From JBBRHQ01 sp963720735 (lineage in GTDB: Bacteria; Actinomycetota; Thermoleophilia; Solirubrobacterales; 70-9): a stretch of DNA of 64,000 bases. Location of the stretch: positions 558,001 through 622,000 of the forward strand of contig CAVRGL010000001.1 in NCBI GenBank assembly GCA_963720735.1, written 5' to 3'. The position numbers and the translations under genes were made by a program. Shown one piece after another: positions 27,284 to 36,402 of the stretch. Within the stretch, counting starts at the first letter, position 1. Every line of letters begins with the position of its first letter. A model generated the notes under the pieces. It worked only from the letters and a program-made list of their open reading frames with translations, was not told the DNA's origin and made no database searches.

Positions 27284-27389
27284 TTCGGTCTCGGTGTCTG
27301 GGGGAATGACTGCTCGGCATCTCCTCCGCTTCGCGTCCGGGGGAATAACTGCCCGGCATCTCCTCCGCTTCGCGTCCGGGGATGCCGGG
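27222..27389. repeat. Three copies of the conserved-loop repeat
   Basis: The 20-nt core (containing CTCCGCTTCGCGTCCGG) occurs at 27231-27250, 27322-27341 and 27361-27380. Copy one is enclosed by CCCGCCGCC (27222-27230) and GGCGGCGGG (27251-27259). Copy three is enclosed by CCCGGCATC (27352-27360) and GATGCCGGG (27381-27389). Both are perfect 9-bp stems of different sequence around an identical loop. Copy two is part of a 39-bp tandem with copy three and lacks a matching right arm. The same core forms the 4282-4454 array. Confidence 0.85.
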
Positions 27390-27414
27390 GTTGCTGGTGG
27401 GATGGGGTTTGCGG

Positions 27415-28599
27415 TTACTGACCGTTGACCTCGAGCACTATCGCGTCCCCCTGCCCCCCACCGGAGCAGATCGCGGCTACGCCGAGGCCGCCGCCCCGGC
27501 GGCGCAGCTCGTGGACGAGGCCGCCGACTATGCGGGCGCCGGAAGCTCCGATCGGGTGGCCGAGGGCGATCGCGCCGCCGTTCACGTTGACCTTCTCCTC
27601 GTCGATCCCGAGCATCCGCATCGAGTTGATCGCGACCGAGGCGAAGGCCTCGTTGATCTCCCAGAGGTCGACCTCCTCGGGCGAGCGGCCGATCTTCTCG
27701 AGGGCCTGCTTGGCGGCGTTGGCCGGGGTCCTCGCCAGGTAGGGGAAATCGTCGGCAACAGAGCCGTAGGAGACGACCTTCGCCATCGCGGTGCGGCCGC
27801 TGCTCTCGGCCCATTCCTCGGAGACGGCGATGATCGCGCCGGCGCCGTCGTTGACCCCCGGGGAGTTGCCGGCGGTGTGGGTCGCGTCCTCGCCTCCAAC
27901 CGCGCGCAGCTTCGACAGGGTCTCGACGTTGGTCTCGGGCCGGATCGCCTCGTCGGCCTCGACCGTGGTCTCCCCCTTGCGGGACTTCACCGTGACGCCG
28001 ACGATCTCCTCGGCGAGGATGCCGTCGTCGTTGGCCTTCGCCGCGAGCTGGTGGGAGCGGGTGGCAAAGCGGTCCATGTCGGCTCGGGTGATCTCCAGCT
28101 CATTCGAGACCTCGCTCGCCTCGTTGATCATCTGCTTCTCGGTGAAGGGGTTGGTCAGGCCGTCATGGGTCATCGAGTCGATCGCCGAGACGTCGCCCAT
28201 GCGGAAGCCGAAGCGGGCGCCGGGCAACAGGTAGGGCGCCTGGCTCATCGACTCCATGCCGCCGGTCACCGCCACCTCAACGTCACCGGCGCGGATCGCC
28301 TGGTCGGCGAGGCCGAGCGAGCGCATGCCCGAGGCGCAGACCTTGTTGATCGTCTCCGAGGGGACCTCCTTCGGGATTCCGGCCTTGATCTGCGCCTGGC
28401 GGGAGGGGATCTGCCCCTGCCCGGCCTGCAGGACCTGCCCGAAGACCACCTGCTCCACCTGTTCCGGCTCGACCCCGGAGCGCTCGAGGGCGGCCTCGAT
28501 CACGGCCCCGCCGAGATCGGTGGCGTCGAGGGTCGAGAGCCCCCCACCCATCTTCCCGAAAGGGGTTCTCGCCGTTCCGAGGATCACAGTGCTTGGCAT
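27415..28599 (-). CDS. Acetyl-CoA C-acyltransferase (thiolase)
   Basis: Thiolase of 394 residues that cleaves 3-ketoacyl-CoA or condenses acetyl-CoA units. Active-site residues are all present: Cys88 in NKVCASGMRS, the NEAFA motif, His in GGAIALGHPIGASG and the second Cys in AICSGGGQGDA. Standard family length. The ATG follows a purine-rich GGAAGAAAGG. It is divergent from a leucyl aminopeptidase gene. With etf, acyl-CoA dehydrogenase and the mutase nearby, a beta-oxidation role is likely, but biosynthetic acetoacetyl-CoA thiolase is not excluded. Confidence 0.94.
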   Translation of the reverse strand: MPSTVILGTARTPFGKMGGGLSTLDATDLGGAVIEAALERSGVEPEQVEQVVFGQVLQAGQGQIPSRQAQIKAGIPKEVPSETINKVCASGMRSLGLADQAIRAGDVEVAVTGGMESMSQAPYLLPGARFGFRMGDVSAIDSMTHDGLTNPFTEKQMINEASEVSNELEITRADMDRFATRSHQLAAKANDDGILAEEIVGVTVKSRKGETTVEADEAIRPETNVETLSKLRAVGGEDATHTAGNSPGVNDGAGAIIAVSEEWAESSGRTAMAKVVSYGSVADDFPYLARTPANAAKQALEKIGRSPEEVDLWEINEAFASVAINSMRMLGIDEEKVNVNGGAIALGHPIGASGARIVGGLVHELRRRGGGLGVAAICSGGGQGDAIVLEVNGQ

Positions 28600-28711
28600 C
28601 TCTGCCTTTCTTCCGGAGATTCGTCAGATTCGCTGGATCGGCGGGCGCGAAGCCCGGACCGGTCACGATAGCGGCAGCCGATCGGGCGCGAGCCCATAGA
28701 CTCACCGCCCG

Positions 28712-30148
28712 ATGAGGGTGGAGGTGCGCGACAGCGCGATCGGGGACGCGGACGCGGAGATCGCCGTCGCTGGGGTCTACGACGGCGAGGAGCTGCCCGA
28801 ATCCCTCTCCGGCGCACGTGGCGCCGATGACGTCAAGACCGCCTACAGGAAGCTCACCCTGCTCCATCCCAAGCGACCGCCGAGAGCGATCGTCGCCGGG
28901 CTCGGAAGGCGCGAGGAGATGGAGCCCGAGCGGGCCAGGGTGGTTGCTGCGCTGGCCGCCACGCAGGCCGCCGAGCTCGGGGCGCGCAGCCTCGCCTGGG
29001 AGCTGCCCGCAACCGGCGACCCGCCCGCGACCGCCGCGGCGATAGTCACCGGGACGATCCTCGCCGGCTACCGCTTCGACCGCTACCTCGGCGATACCGA
29101 CGAAGAGGAGAAGCCGGCGAAGATAGAGCAGCTGGTCGTGCTCGGCCCCGACGAGCTCTCGGCCGAGGTCGAGATGGCGCGGATCTGCGCCGAGGCCCAG
29201 AACCGGGCCCGAGAGCTCCAGGATCTCCCCTCCAACGTCGCCACGCCCTCCTACCTGGCCCGGCGCGCCGAGCAGATCGACGCCGAGCACGAATCGGTTT
29301 CGGCCGAGGTGCTCGGCCCCGACGAGATCTCCGAGCGTGGCATGGGCGGGCTGGTGGCGGTCAGCGCCGGGTCGGTGGAGGACCCGGTGCTGATCGTGCT
29401 CCGCTACTCGGGCGGCGGCGGTGCGACCCTGGGGCTGGTCGGCAAGGGCGTCACCTTCGACACGGGCGGGATCTCGCTGAAGCCGGGCACCTCGATGCAC
29501 GAGATGAAGATGGACATGTCGGGGGCCGCCGCGGTGCTCGAGGCGGTCGCCGCGATCGCCGAGCTGGGGCTGGCGATCGAGCTGATCGCCGTCGTCCCCT
29601 CAACCGAGAACATGCCCTCCGGCAGCGCCGTGAAGCCGGGCGACATCATCACCCAGTACAACGGCAAGACGGTCGAGGTCAACAACACCGACGCCGAGGG
29701 CAGGCTGATCCTCGCCGACGCCCTCGCCTACTGCGTCGAGCTCGGGGCGGAGCGGATCGTCGACATCGCCACCCTGACCGGCGCCGTCCTCGTCGCCCTC
29801 GGCTCGACCTACGCGGCGCTGATCTCCAACGACGACGAGCTCGCATCGGCGGTCGAGCGAGCCGCCGAGGAGACCGGCGAGCTCGCCTGGCGCCTGCCTC
29901 TGCACCCCGAGTTCAAGGAGCTGACCAAGGGGACGGTTGCCGACCTCACCAACCTGGCCGCGAAGCGCAAGGCCGGGACGATCTATGCCGGCTCCTTCCT
30001 CGAGGAGTTCGTCGAGGGCCGCCCCTGGGCCCACCTCGACATAGCGGGCACCGCCTGGGACGTCGGCCGCCCCTACGTCGGCACGGGTCCGACGGGCGTC
30101 GGCGTCCGCCTGTTCGTCGCCCTGGCCCGGGAGATCGCCGGCAGCTGA
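28712..30148 (+). CDS. Leucyl aminopeptidase (M17, PepA family)
   Basis: Di-metal cytosolic aminopeptidase of 478 residues. The C-terminal catalytic domain has GKGVTFDTGGISLKP (metal and catalytic Lys/Asp), MKMDMSGAAAVLEA and the signature NTDAEGRLILADAL. An N-terminal macro-like domain precedes it (residues 1 to about 160). It releases N-terminal residues in peptide turnover; E. coli PepA also binds DNA, which cannot be inferred here. It is monocistronic or starts a run continuing to the GMC gene 55 nt downstream. Confidence 0.94.
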   Translation: MRVEVRDSAIGDADAEIAVAGVYDGEELPESLSGARGADDVKTAYRKLTLLHPKRPPRAIVAGLGRREEMEPERARVVAALAATQAAELGARSLAWELPATGDPPATAAAIVTGTILAGYRFDRYLGDTDEEEKPAKIEQLVVLGPDELSAEVEMARICAEAQNRARELQDLPSNVATPSYLARRAEQIDAEHESVSAEVLGPDEISERGMGGLVAVSAGSVEDPVLIVLRYSGGGGATLGLVGKGVTFDTGGISLKPGTSMHEMKMDMSGAAAVLEAVAAIAELGLAIELIAVVPSTENMPSGSAVKPGDIITQYNGKTVEVNNTDAEGRLILADALAYCVELGAERIVDIATLTGAVLVALGSTYAALISNDDELASAVERAAEETGELAWRLPLHPEFKELTKGTVADLTNLAAKRKAGTIYAGSFLEEFVEGRPWAHLDIAGTAWDVGRPYVGTGPTGVGVRLFVALAREIAGS

Positions 30149-30203
30149 GCCCGCGCAGGCGCTAGGTTGGTCGGCAGGGCAAACGGACCAGGAGGAGTTG
30201 AGG

Positions 30204-32204
30204 ATGGCAACCGAGCTGAGCGAGGCTCACCGGCAGACCCTGACGGCGATCTGCGACACGGTGGTGCCGGCGATCCCTCGGGAGCCCGACCCCGACGGGT
30301 TCTGGGCGCGGCGCGGCAGCGACCTCGGCGCCGACCTCGCCCTCGCCGAGCTGATCTCCGAGCTGCCTCCCGAGCAGCTCTCCGGGACGATCGAGCTGCT
30401 CGACGCGCTCGGCGCGCAGGGGTTCGCCGAAGCATCGCTTGCCTCGCGCGAGCAGATCCTCCGCAACGTCTCCCTGCTCGGGCCCGACGCGGCCGCGGGC
30501 GTCGGGGCGCTGGTCGCCGGCAGCCTCTTCCTCGCCTACGCGATCCCCGACGAGAGCACCGGGCAGAACCCCTTCTGGAAGACCTTCGGCTACCCGGGGC
30601 CGATCGCTGCTCCCTCGACCGAGCCGAAGCCCCTGCACCCGCTCGTCCCGGAGGGCGGCGAGCAGACGCTCGAGGCGGACGTGGTCGTGATCGGTTCCGG
30701 CGCCGGCGGCGGCGTGATCGCCGGCACCCTCGCCGGCGCCGGGCACCGTGTTGTCGTGCTCGAGGCGGGTGGCTACTTCGACGAGTCCGACTTCAACATG
30801 CTCGAGCTCTGGGCCTACCAGAACCTCTACTACCGCGGTGGGCCGGTGCCGACGATCGACGGCAACGTCTCGATGCAGGCTGGGGCCGGCCTCGGCGGCG
30901 GCACGACGATCAACTGGACCAACTGCCTGCGGACCACCCCTTGGGTGCGCGAGCAGTGGGCGCGGGAGTTCGGCCTGGAGGGAGTCGACGGACCCGACTA
31001 CGACCGCCATCTCGACACCGTTCTGGAGCGGATCGGGGCGAACGACGGCTGCAGCGACTACAACGGTCCGACCCTGCGGATGAAGGAGGGCGCCGATGGC
31101 CTTGGCTGGTCCTTCGAGCGGGTGGTCCGCAACGCGGATCCGGCCAGCTACAGCCCGGAGACCGCCGCCTACATGGGCTTCGGCGACATCAGCGGCTCGA
31201 AGATGAGCACCGCCAAGACCTTCCTCGCCGACGCCGCCTCCGCCGGAGCGGAGATCCTGGTCCGAACCGCGGCGCGCAGGGTCCTAGTCGAGGGGGGTCG
31301 CGCAGCCGGAGTCGAGGCGCGCTACGAGGATCCCGAGAGCGGGCGCTCCACCGAGGTCACCGTCCGCGCTCCCCAGGTCGTCGTCGCCTGCGGCTCGCTG
31401 GAATCGCCGGCGCTGCTGCTTCGATCCCGGATCGGGGGGCCGGCCGTGGGCGAGAACCTGCGACTCCATCCCTGCACGGCGATGTTCGGCTACTACGTCG
31501 AGGACCAGCGCGCCTGGTGGGGCGCCCCGCACACCGGCGTCGTCGACGAGTTCGCCGATACCGGCGACGGCTGGGGCTTCCTGATCGAGACCGCGCAGTA
31601 CACGACCGGGATCGGCGCCTCGGCGCTTCCCTTCACCACCGCGGAGGCGCACAAGGCGGCGATGGAGCAGTACGCGCACGGCGCCACCTCGATCGCCCTG
31701 CTCCGCGACCGCGGCAGTGGGCGGGTGACGATCGATGCCGACGGCCAGGCGATGCACTCCTACGTGCTGGACGACGAGGTCGACGTCGCCAACGCGCAGC
31801 ACGGGATCGAGGCCCAGGCGCGGATCCACGAGGCCGCGGGCGCGATCGAGATCCGCGCCCTTGCCGCCGGCCCCGCCCCTTGGCGGCGGGGGGACGACCT
31901 CGAGCAGTTCATCGCCGGCGCCCAGCGGGCGCCGCTCGGATTCGGCGGGCACCGGCTCTTCTCCGCCCACCAGATGGGCAGCTGCCGGATGGGGAACGAC
32001 CCGAAGACCAGCGTCGCCGGCCCCTGGGGCGAGCTGCACGACACCCCCGGAGTCTGGATCGGCGACGCCAGCGCCTTCCCGACCTCCTCCGGCACCAACC
32101 CGATGATCTCGATAATGGCCCTCGCGCACCGCACCGCGGAAGCGATCTCCGCCGCCGCGCCGGCGCCGGCCGGAGCAACCCCTGCGGCCACCACCACGAC
32201 CTAG
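30204..32204 (+). CDS. GMC family oxidoreductase, long-chain alcohol oxidase type
   Basis: FAD-dependent alcohol oxidoreductase of 666 residues. Residues 1 to about 150 form a helical N-terminal region starting LTAICDTVVPAIP, like that of long-chain fatty alcohol oxidases. The FAD motif follows (VVVIGSGAGGGVIAGTLAGAG, written in part), then GAGLGGGTTINWTN. The C-terminal GMC signature is in HQMGSCRMGNDP with the catalytic region near GTNPMISIMALAHR. The ATG at 30204 has AGGAGG eight nt upstream. It is followed by an aldehyde dehydrogenase gene 14 nt away, giving an alcohol to aldehyde to acid pathway. Confidence 0.9.
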   Translation: MATELSEAHRQTLTAICDTVVPAIPREPDPDGFWARRGSDLGADLALAELISELPPEQLSGTIELLDALGAQGFAEASLASREQILRNVSLLGPDAAAGVGALVAGSLFLAYAIPDESTGQNPFWKTFGYPGPIAAPSTEPKPLHPLVPEGGEQTLEADVVVIGSGAGGGVIAGTLAGAGHRVVVLEAGGYFDESDFNMLELWAYQNLYYRGGPVPTIDGNVSMQAGAGLGGGTTINWTNCLRTTPWVREQWAREFGLEGVDGPDYDRHLDTVLERIGANDGCSDYNGPTLRMKEGADGLGWSFERVVRNADPASYSPETAAYMGFGDISGSKMSTAKTFLADAASAGAEILVRTAARRVLVEGGRAAGVEARYEDPESGRSTEVTVRAPQVVVACGSLESPALLLRSRIGGPAVGENLRLHPCTAMFGYYVEDQRAWWGAPHTGVVDEFADTGDGWGFLIETAQYTTGIGASALPFTTAEAHKAAMEQYAHGATSIALLRDRGSGRVTIDADGQAMHSYVLDDEVDVANAQHGIEAQARIHEAAGAIEIRALAAGPAPWRRGDDLEQFIAGAQRAPLGFGGHRLFSAHQMGSCRMGNDPKTSVAGPWGELHDTPGVWIGDASAFPTSSGTNPMISIMALAHRTAEAISAAAPAPAGATPAATTTT

Positions 32205-32218
32205 GAGGACCCAGAGAG

Positions 32219-33655
32219 ATGGCGACAACGGCAGAGATCCAGACCCGCGAGAAGCTGTTCATCGGCGGCGAGTGGGTCGATCCGCAGGGCTCCGAGGCGA
32301 TCGAGGTGATCAACCCCTCCACCGAGGAGGTGATCGGCTCGATACCCGCCGGGACGGCTGAGGACGTCGCGCGCGCGGTCTCCGCCGCCCGCAAGGCCTT
32401 CGACGGCTGGGCTGCGACGAGCCGCGAGGAGCGGGCCGCCTATCTGGCGGCGATCTCGGCGGGCCTCGGCGAGCGCTCCGAAGAGATCGCGGCGACGATC
32501 TCCAGCGAGCTTGGGATGCCGTTGAAGCTCTCGGTGCAGATCCAGGCGGGGTTGCCGACGATGCAGTTCGGCGCGATGCCCTCGGTGATGGAGGAGGTCG
32601 CCTGGGAGGAGCAGATCGGCAACTCCCGGGTGCTGCGCGAGCCGGTCGGCGTGCTCGGCGCGATCACCCCCTGGAACTACCCCCTGAACCAGATCGCGCT
32701 CAAGGTGGCGCCTGCCCTGGCCGCCGGCTGCACCGTTGTCCTGAAGCCGAGCGAGGTGGTACCGCTGAACGCCTTCATCCTCGCCGAGATCATCGAGTCG
32801 GCCGGGCTGCCACCCGGCGTCTTCAACCTGGTCAGCGGCACCGGGCCTGACGCCGGTGAGGCCGTCGCGGGCCATCCGGGGGTCGACATGGTCTCCTTCA
32901 CCGGCTCTACCAGGGCCGGCAAGCGGGTCTCCGAGCTGGCCGCGGCGACGGTCAAGCCGGTGGCGCTCGAGCTGGGCGGCAAATCGCCGAACGTGATCCT
33001 CGACGACGCCGACTTCGAGCGGGCCGTCCAGGACGGCGTCGGCAAGTGCTACCTCAACTCGGGCCAGACCTGCAGCGCCCTGACCCGGATGCTGGTCCCG
33101 CGCGAGAAGCTGCGGCTGGTCGAGGAGATCGCTTCGGCGGCGGCCGAGTGGTTCACCCCCGGGGACCCCTTCGACCCCGGGACCCGGCTCGGTCCGTTGG
33201 TCTCCGACGTCCAGCGCGAGCGGGTCCGCGGCTACATCGCCAAGGGGTTCGAGGAGGGAGCGAAGCTGGTCACCGGCGGCGCCGAGGCGCCCGACGGCCT
33301 CGACCGCGGCTACTTCGTGCGCCCGACGGTGTTCAGCGAGGTCACCCCGGAGATGACGATCGCCCAGGAGGAGATCTTCGGCCCGGTGCTGGCGATCCAG
33401 CCCTACGAGGACGAGGCCGACGCGGTGCGGATCGCCAATGACACCAGCTACGGCCTCGCCGGCGGGGTCTGGTCGGGGAGCGAGGAGAGGGCGATCGAGG
33501 TCGCCCGCCGCATCCGCACCGGGCAGATCGAGATCAACGGCGGCACCTACAATCCGCTCGCCCCCTTCGGCGGCTACAAGCAGTCCGGCCACGGCCGCGA
33601 GAACGGCCGCTACGGGATCGAGGAGCTGCTCCAGGTCAAGTCGCTCCAGCTCTAG
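32219..33655 (+). CDS. Aldehyde dehydrogenase family protein
   Basis: NAD(P)-dependent aldehyde dehydrogenase of 478 residues. Key residues are the substrate-anchoring Asn in TPWNYPLNQ, the general-base Glu in LELGGKSPNV and the nucleophile Cys in NSGQTCSALTR. EIFGPVLAIQ and GGYKQSGHGRENG are also seen. The start ATG 32219-32221 uses an AGGAGG that overlaps the stop of the GMC gene, so the pair is cotranscribed and probably oxidises the aldehyde made by it. The range of aldehydes is not predictable. Confidence 0.95.
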   Translation: MATTAEIQTREKLFIGGEWVDPQGSEAIEVINPSTEEVIGSIPAGTAEDVARAVSAARKAFDGWAATSREERAAYLAAISAGLGERSEEIAATISSELGMPLKLSVQIQAGLPTMQFGAMPSVMEEVAWEEQIGNSRVLREPVGVLGAITPWNYPLNQIALKVAPALAAGCTVVLKPSEVVPLNAFILAEIIESAGLPPGVFNLVSGTGPDAGEAVAGHPGVDMVSFTGSTRAGKRVSELAAATVKPVALELGGKSPNVILDDADFERAVQDGVGKCYLNSGQTCSALTRMLVPREKLRLVEEIASAAAEWFTPGDPFDPGTRLGPLVSDVQRERVRGYIAKGFEEGAKLVTGGAEAPDGLDRGYFVRPTVFSEVTPEMTIAQEEIFGPVLAIQPYEDEADAVRIANDTSYGLAGGVWSGSEERAIEVARRIRTGQIEINGGTYNPLAPFGGYKQSGHGRENGRYGIEELLQVKSLQL

Positions 33656-33688
33656 GGTGCGGCACAGCCCGGCCGCTAGGGTGGCGGC

Positions 33689-34832
33689 GTGGATTTCGAG
33701 CTGAGCGACGAGCAGCGGCTGCTCCGCGACACGGTGCGGGAGTTCGCCCGGGGCGAGGTCGCGCCGGTGGCCGAGGAGCTCGACCGCACCAAGGCCTTCC
33801 CCTACGAGATCGTCGCCAAGATGGGCGAGCTGGGGCTGATGGGGATCCCCTTCCCGCCCGAGTACGGGGGCGGCGGAGCCGACACCCTCGCCTACGCGCT
33901 CGCGGTCGAGGAGCTGGCCCGGGTGGACTCCTCGGTCTGCATCACGATGGCCGCCCACACCTCTCTTGGCACGATGCCGATCCACCTCTGGGGGACTGAT
34001 GAGCAGAAGGGCGAGTGGCTGCCGCGGCTGTGCAGCGGCGAGCGGCTCGCCGCCTTCGGCCTGACCGAGCCGGAGGCGGGCTCAGACGCCGGCGCGACCC
34101 GGACCACTGCGAAGCTCGAGGGGGGCGAGTGGGTGATCGACGGCGCCAAGCAGTTCATCACCAACTCGGGCACCGAGATCTCGGGCTGCGTGACGATCAC
34201 CGCGCTCACCGGTCAGAACGGCCAGCGGGAGATCTCCAACATCATCGTCCCCAACGGGACCCCCGGGTATCGAGGCCGGAGAGCCGTACCGCAAGATGGG
34301 CTGGAACGCCTCCGACACGCGGCCGCTCTCCTTCGATGGCTGCCGGGTTCCCGAGGGGAACCTTCTCGGGCGCCGAGGCGAGGGGTTCAAGAACTTCCTC
34401 CACATCCTCGACGGGGGACGGATCGGGGTCGCGGCGATGGCGGTCGGCGTCGCCCAGGGAGCCCTCGACGAGGCGATCTCCTACGCCAAGGAGCGGCGCG
34501 CCTTCGGCAAGCCGATCGCCAGCTTCCAGGCGATCCAGGCGAAGATCGCCGACCTCTCGGCGCAGATCGAGGCCGCCCGGCTGCTCACCCACCGGGCAGC
34601 GCTGGAGAAGGACGCCGGCCAGTCGTTCACGCTGACCGCAGCGCAGGCGAAGCTGATCACCGGCCGCCTCGCGGTGCGGGCGACCGAGGAGGCGGTTCAG
34701 ATCCACGGCGGCTACGGCTACATCGAGGAGTACCCGGTCTGCCGCTTCTATCGCGACGCGAAGATCCTCACGATCGGCGAGGGCACCGACGAGGTCCAGC
34801 AGATGGTGATCGCCCGCGCCCTCGGCTGCTAG
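33689..34832 (+). CDS. Acyl-CoA dehydrogenase, frame broken once
   Basis: FAD-dependent acyl-CoA dehydrogenase of about 380 residues if repaired. The first frame, from GTG 33689-33691, reads FELSDEQRLLRDTVREFARG, then AFGLTEPEAGSDAGATRTTA. Near 34262-34272 it shifts; the second frame continues EAGEPYRKMGWNASDTRPL and VPEGNLLGRRGEGF and ends QIHGGYGYIEEYPVCRFYRD and IGEGTDEVQQMVIAR. The catalytic base is expected just before this, in the IHGGYGY region context (ATEEAVQIHGGYG). Similarity is unbroken across the junction, so one base is missing. It feeds electrons to the ETF encoded at 21-23 kb. Confidence 0.85.
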
Positions 34833-34843
34833 CCCTTCTCCTG

Positions 34844-34890
34844 ACGTGGGACCTTTGAACCGCCATATAGGCAGCTGAGAGGTCCCACGT
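34844..34890. repeat. 47-bp palindromic repeat, copy 2
   Basis: Same element as at 8788-8834, with outer arms ACGTGGGACC and GGTCCCACGT and centre CCATATAGG. It lies 11 nt after the acyl-CoA dehydrogenase stop, between convergent genes. Confidence 0.88.
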
Positions 34891-34915
34891 CCCGAGTTGA
34901 CCGCTGTCTCCAGGG

Positions 34916-34962
34916 GCGTGGGACCTTTGAAGCGCCATATAGGCAGCTGAGAGGTCCCACGT
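34916..34962. repeat. 47-bp palindromic repeat, copy 3
   Basis: It differs from copy 2 at only two positions (first base G instead of A, and GAAGC instead of GAACC) and starts 72 bp after it in the same orientation. The 25 nt between the copies are unrelated to the repeat. It ends 10 nt before the stop of the convergent PRC-barrel gene. Confidence 0.88.
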
Positions 34963-34972
34963 CGCCCGGGTT

Positions 34973-35419
34973 CTAGGCGTCCTCCACCTTCTCGCGACGC
35001 TCGGCGGCCGGCGCCGGCTCGGCGGTGACCGCTCCGGGGGCTCGGGAGGCGATCTCGGCAGCTCGGCCGTGCCCCTCGTGGACCCCGTAGTGGGCGCAGA
35101 TCGCCAGCTCGTGCTCGCGGGCGAAGGGCTGCTGCGGATCGACGCTGGGGGCACCGCGGACGACCTCGCGCTCGTGCGGCACCCAGACCCGTCCGGCAAC
35201 CGCGGCGCAGTCGTGGATCGGGATCGCCACAGCCTTTCCGAAACGCCCCAGCTTGGCGATCACCCAGGCGGGCTCGCCGCTCGAGGTGTCGACGAAGATC
35301 GCCTGCACCCGGGCGACGCCCGACCCGCCGAGGTCATCGATCCCGTCATCGACCCAGTCCAGCGCCTGCTCCAGCGAGGGGGGCCGGCCGACTCCCGGCG
35401 CGGCGCGTGGATCAGCCAT
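34973..35419 (-). CDS. PRC-barrel-like domain protein
   Basis: A 148-residue protein whose first ~85 residues look like a PRC-barrel: VARVQAIFVDTSSGEPAWVIAKLGRFGKAVAIPI, followed by a short charged linker. A second region has FAREHELAICAHYGVHEG. The C-terminus is alanine/glutamate-rich and probably disordered. PRC-barrels occur in RimM and in stress-related proteins; no specific role can be assigned. The start ATG (35417-35419) overlaps the meaB stop by eight bases, so the two are coupled. Confidence 0.7.
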   Translation of the reverse strand: MADPRAAPGVGRPPSLEQALDWVDDGIDDLGGSGVARVQAIFVDTSSGEPAWVIAKLGRFGKAVAIPIHDCAAVAGRVWVPHEREVVRGAPSVDPQQPFAREHELAICAHYGVHEGHGRAAEIASRAPGAVTAEPAPAAERREKVEDA

Positions 35420-36374
35420 CGCCCCGGCGTTCGAGCAGCTCCCCCGCCGCGCTCGCCGGATCGAGCTCGCGCCGGACCACCCGTTCGAGCAGCGAGGCGA
35501 TCTCGGCGTCGCCGGCCACCGATTCCTCCAGACGGCGGCGGAGCCGGGATGCGGCGATCCCCAGCACCTCGTTGCGAAGGTTGCGCGCACGCCGCTTCTC
35601 CAGGGTTCCCTCCGACTCGATCGACTCCCGGTGCTCGTCGATCTTCTCCTTCAGCTCTGCGACGCCCTCGCCCTGGGTCGCCTCGGTCCGCACGATCGGA
35701 ACCTGCCAGCCCCCGGCCTCATGGGCCAGCGCGAGCACGCCGCGGACCTCGCGCACCATCGTGTCGGTCATCGGATGGTCTGCCTTGTTGACGACGATCA
35801 CGTCGGGGATCTCCATCACCCCCGCCTTCAGCGCCTGGATCGAGTCGCCGGAGCCCGGCATCAGCACCAGGACGATCGTGTCGGCGTGGTCGACGATGTC
35901 GATCTCCGCCTGGCCGACGCCGACCGTCTCGATCAGGACATCGTCCTTGCCGGCCGCGTCCATCACCAGCGCCACCTGGAGGGCGGCCTCGGAGAGCCCG
36001 CCGAGAGCGCCCCGGGACGCCATCGAACGGATGAACACGCCCGGATCGAGGAAGTGGTCGGAGAGGCGGATCCGGTCGCCGAGCAGCGCGCCCTTGGTGA
36101 ACGGGCTCGAGGGGTCGATCGAAAGCACCGCGACCTCCCGCTCGGCCGCTCTGAGCTCGGCGGTCAGGGCCCCGATCAGGGTGCTCTTGCCGACCCCGGG
36201 GGGGCCGGTGACGCCGATTATCCGGGCGGCTCCGGTGCGGGGATAGACCTCGCGGACCAGCTCCCAGCCGGCGGGATCGTCGGACTCGATCAGGGTGATC
36301 GCCCTTGCCAGGGCGCGCTTGTCCCCGCTCACCAGGCGGTCGGCCAGCGAGGCTGATTCGGTCACGTCGGCCAT
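35412..36374 (-). CDS. meaB: MeaB/ArgK-type GTPase, acyl-CoA mutase chaperone
   Basis: P-loop G3E GTPase of 320 residues that loads and protects the B12 cofactor of methylmalonyl-CoA mutase. Motifs: Walker A GPPGVGKSTL, switch region DPSSPFTKGALLGDRIR, ETVGVGQAEIDIVDHAD and base-specificity NKAD. The partner mutase genes lie 9-11 kb away on the same strand rather than adjacent. Separation from the mutase is not unusual in this group. The usual family length supports the ATG at 36372-36374. Confidence 0.93.
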   Translation of the reverse strand: MADVTESASLADRLVSGDKRALARAITLIESDDPAGWELVREVYPRTGAARIIGVTGPPGVGKSTLIGALTAELRAAEREVAVLSIDPSSPFTKGALLGDRIRLSDHFLDPGVFIRSMASRGALGGLSEAALQVALVMDAAGKDDVLIETVGVGQAEIDIVDHADTIVLVLMPGSGDSIQALKAGVMEIPDVIVVNKADHPMTDTMVREVRGVLALAHEAGGWQVPIVRTEATQGEGVAELKEKIDEHRESIESEGTLEKRRARNLRNEVLGIAASRLRRRLEESVAGDAEIASLLERVVRRELDPASAAGELLERRGDG

Positions 36375-36402
36375 GCCGCGCTCAGTCTAGAGTCACGCCG
36401 CG

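Noticed and set aside
30167..32218. Upstream extension of the aldehyde dehydrogenase frame through the GMC gene
   Set aside because: The extension is Arg-rich nonsense overlapping the well-supported GMC oxidoreductase; the dehydrogenase has its own ATG and AGGAGG.
34844..34962. Palindromes as intrinsic terminators for the acyl-CoA dehydrogenase gene
   Set aside because: The hairpins are long enough, but no T-tract follows and an identical element stands upstream of prfA-side DNA in another context, so a repeat family explains them better.
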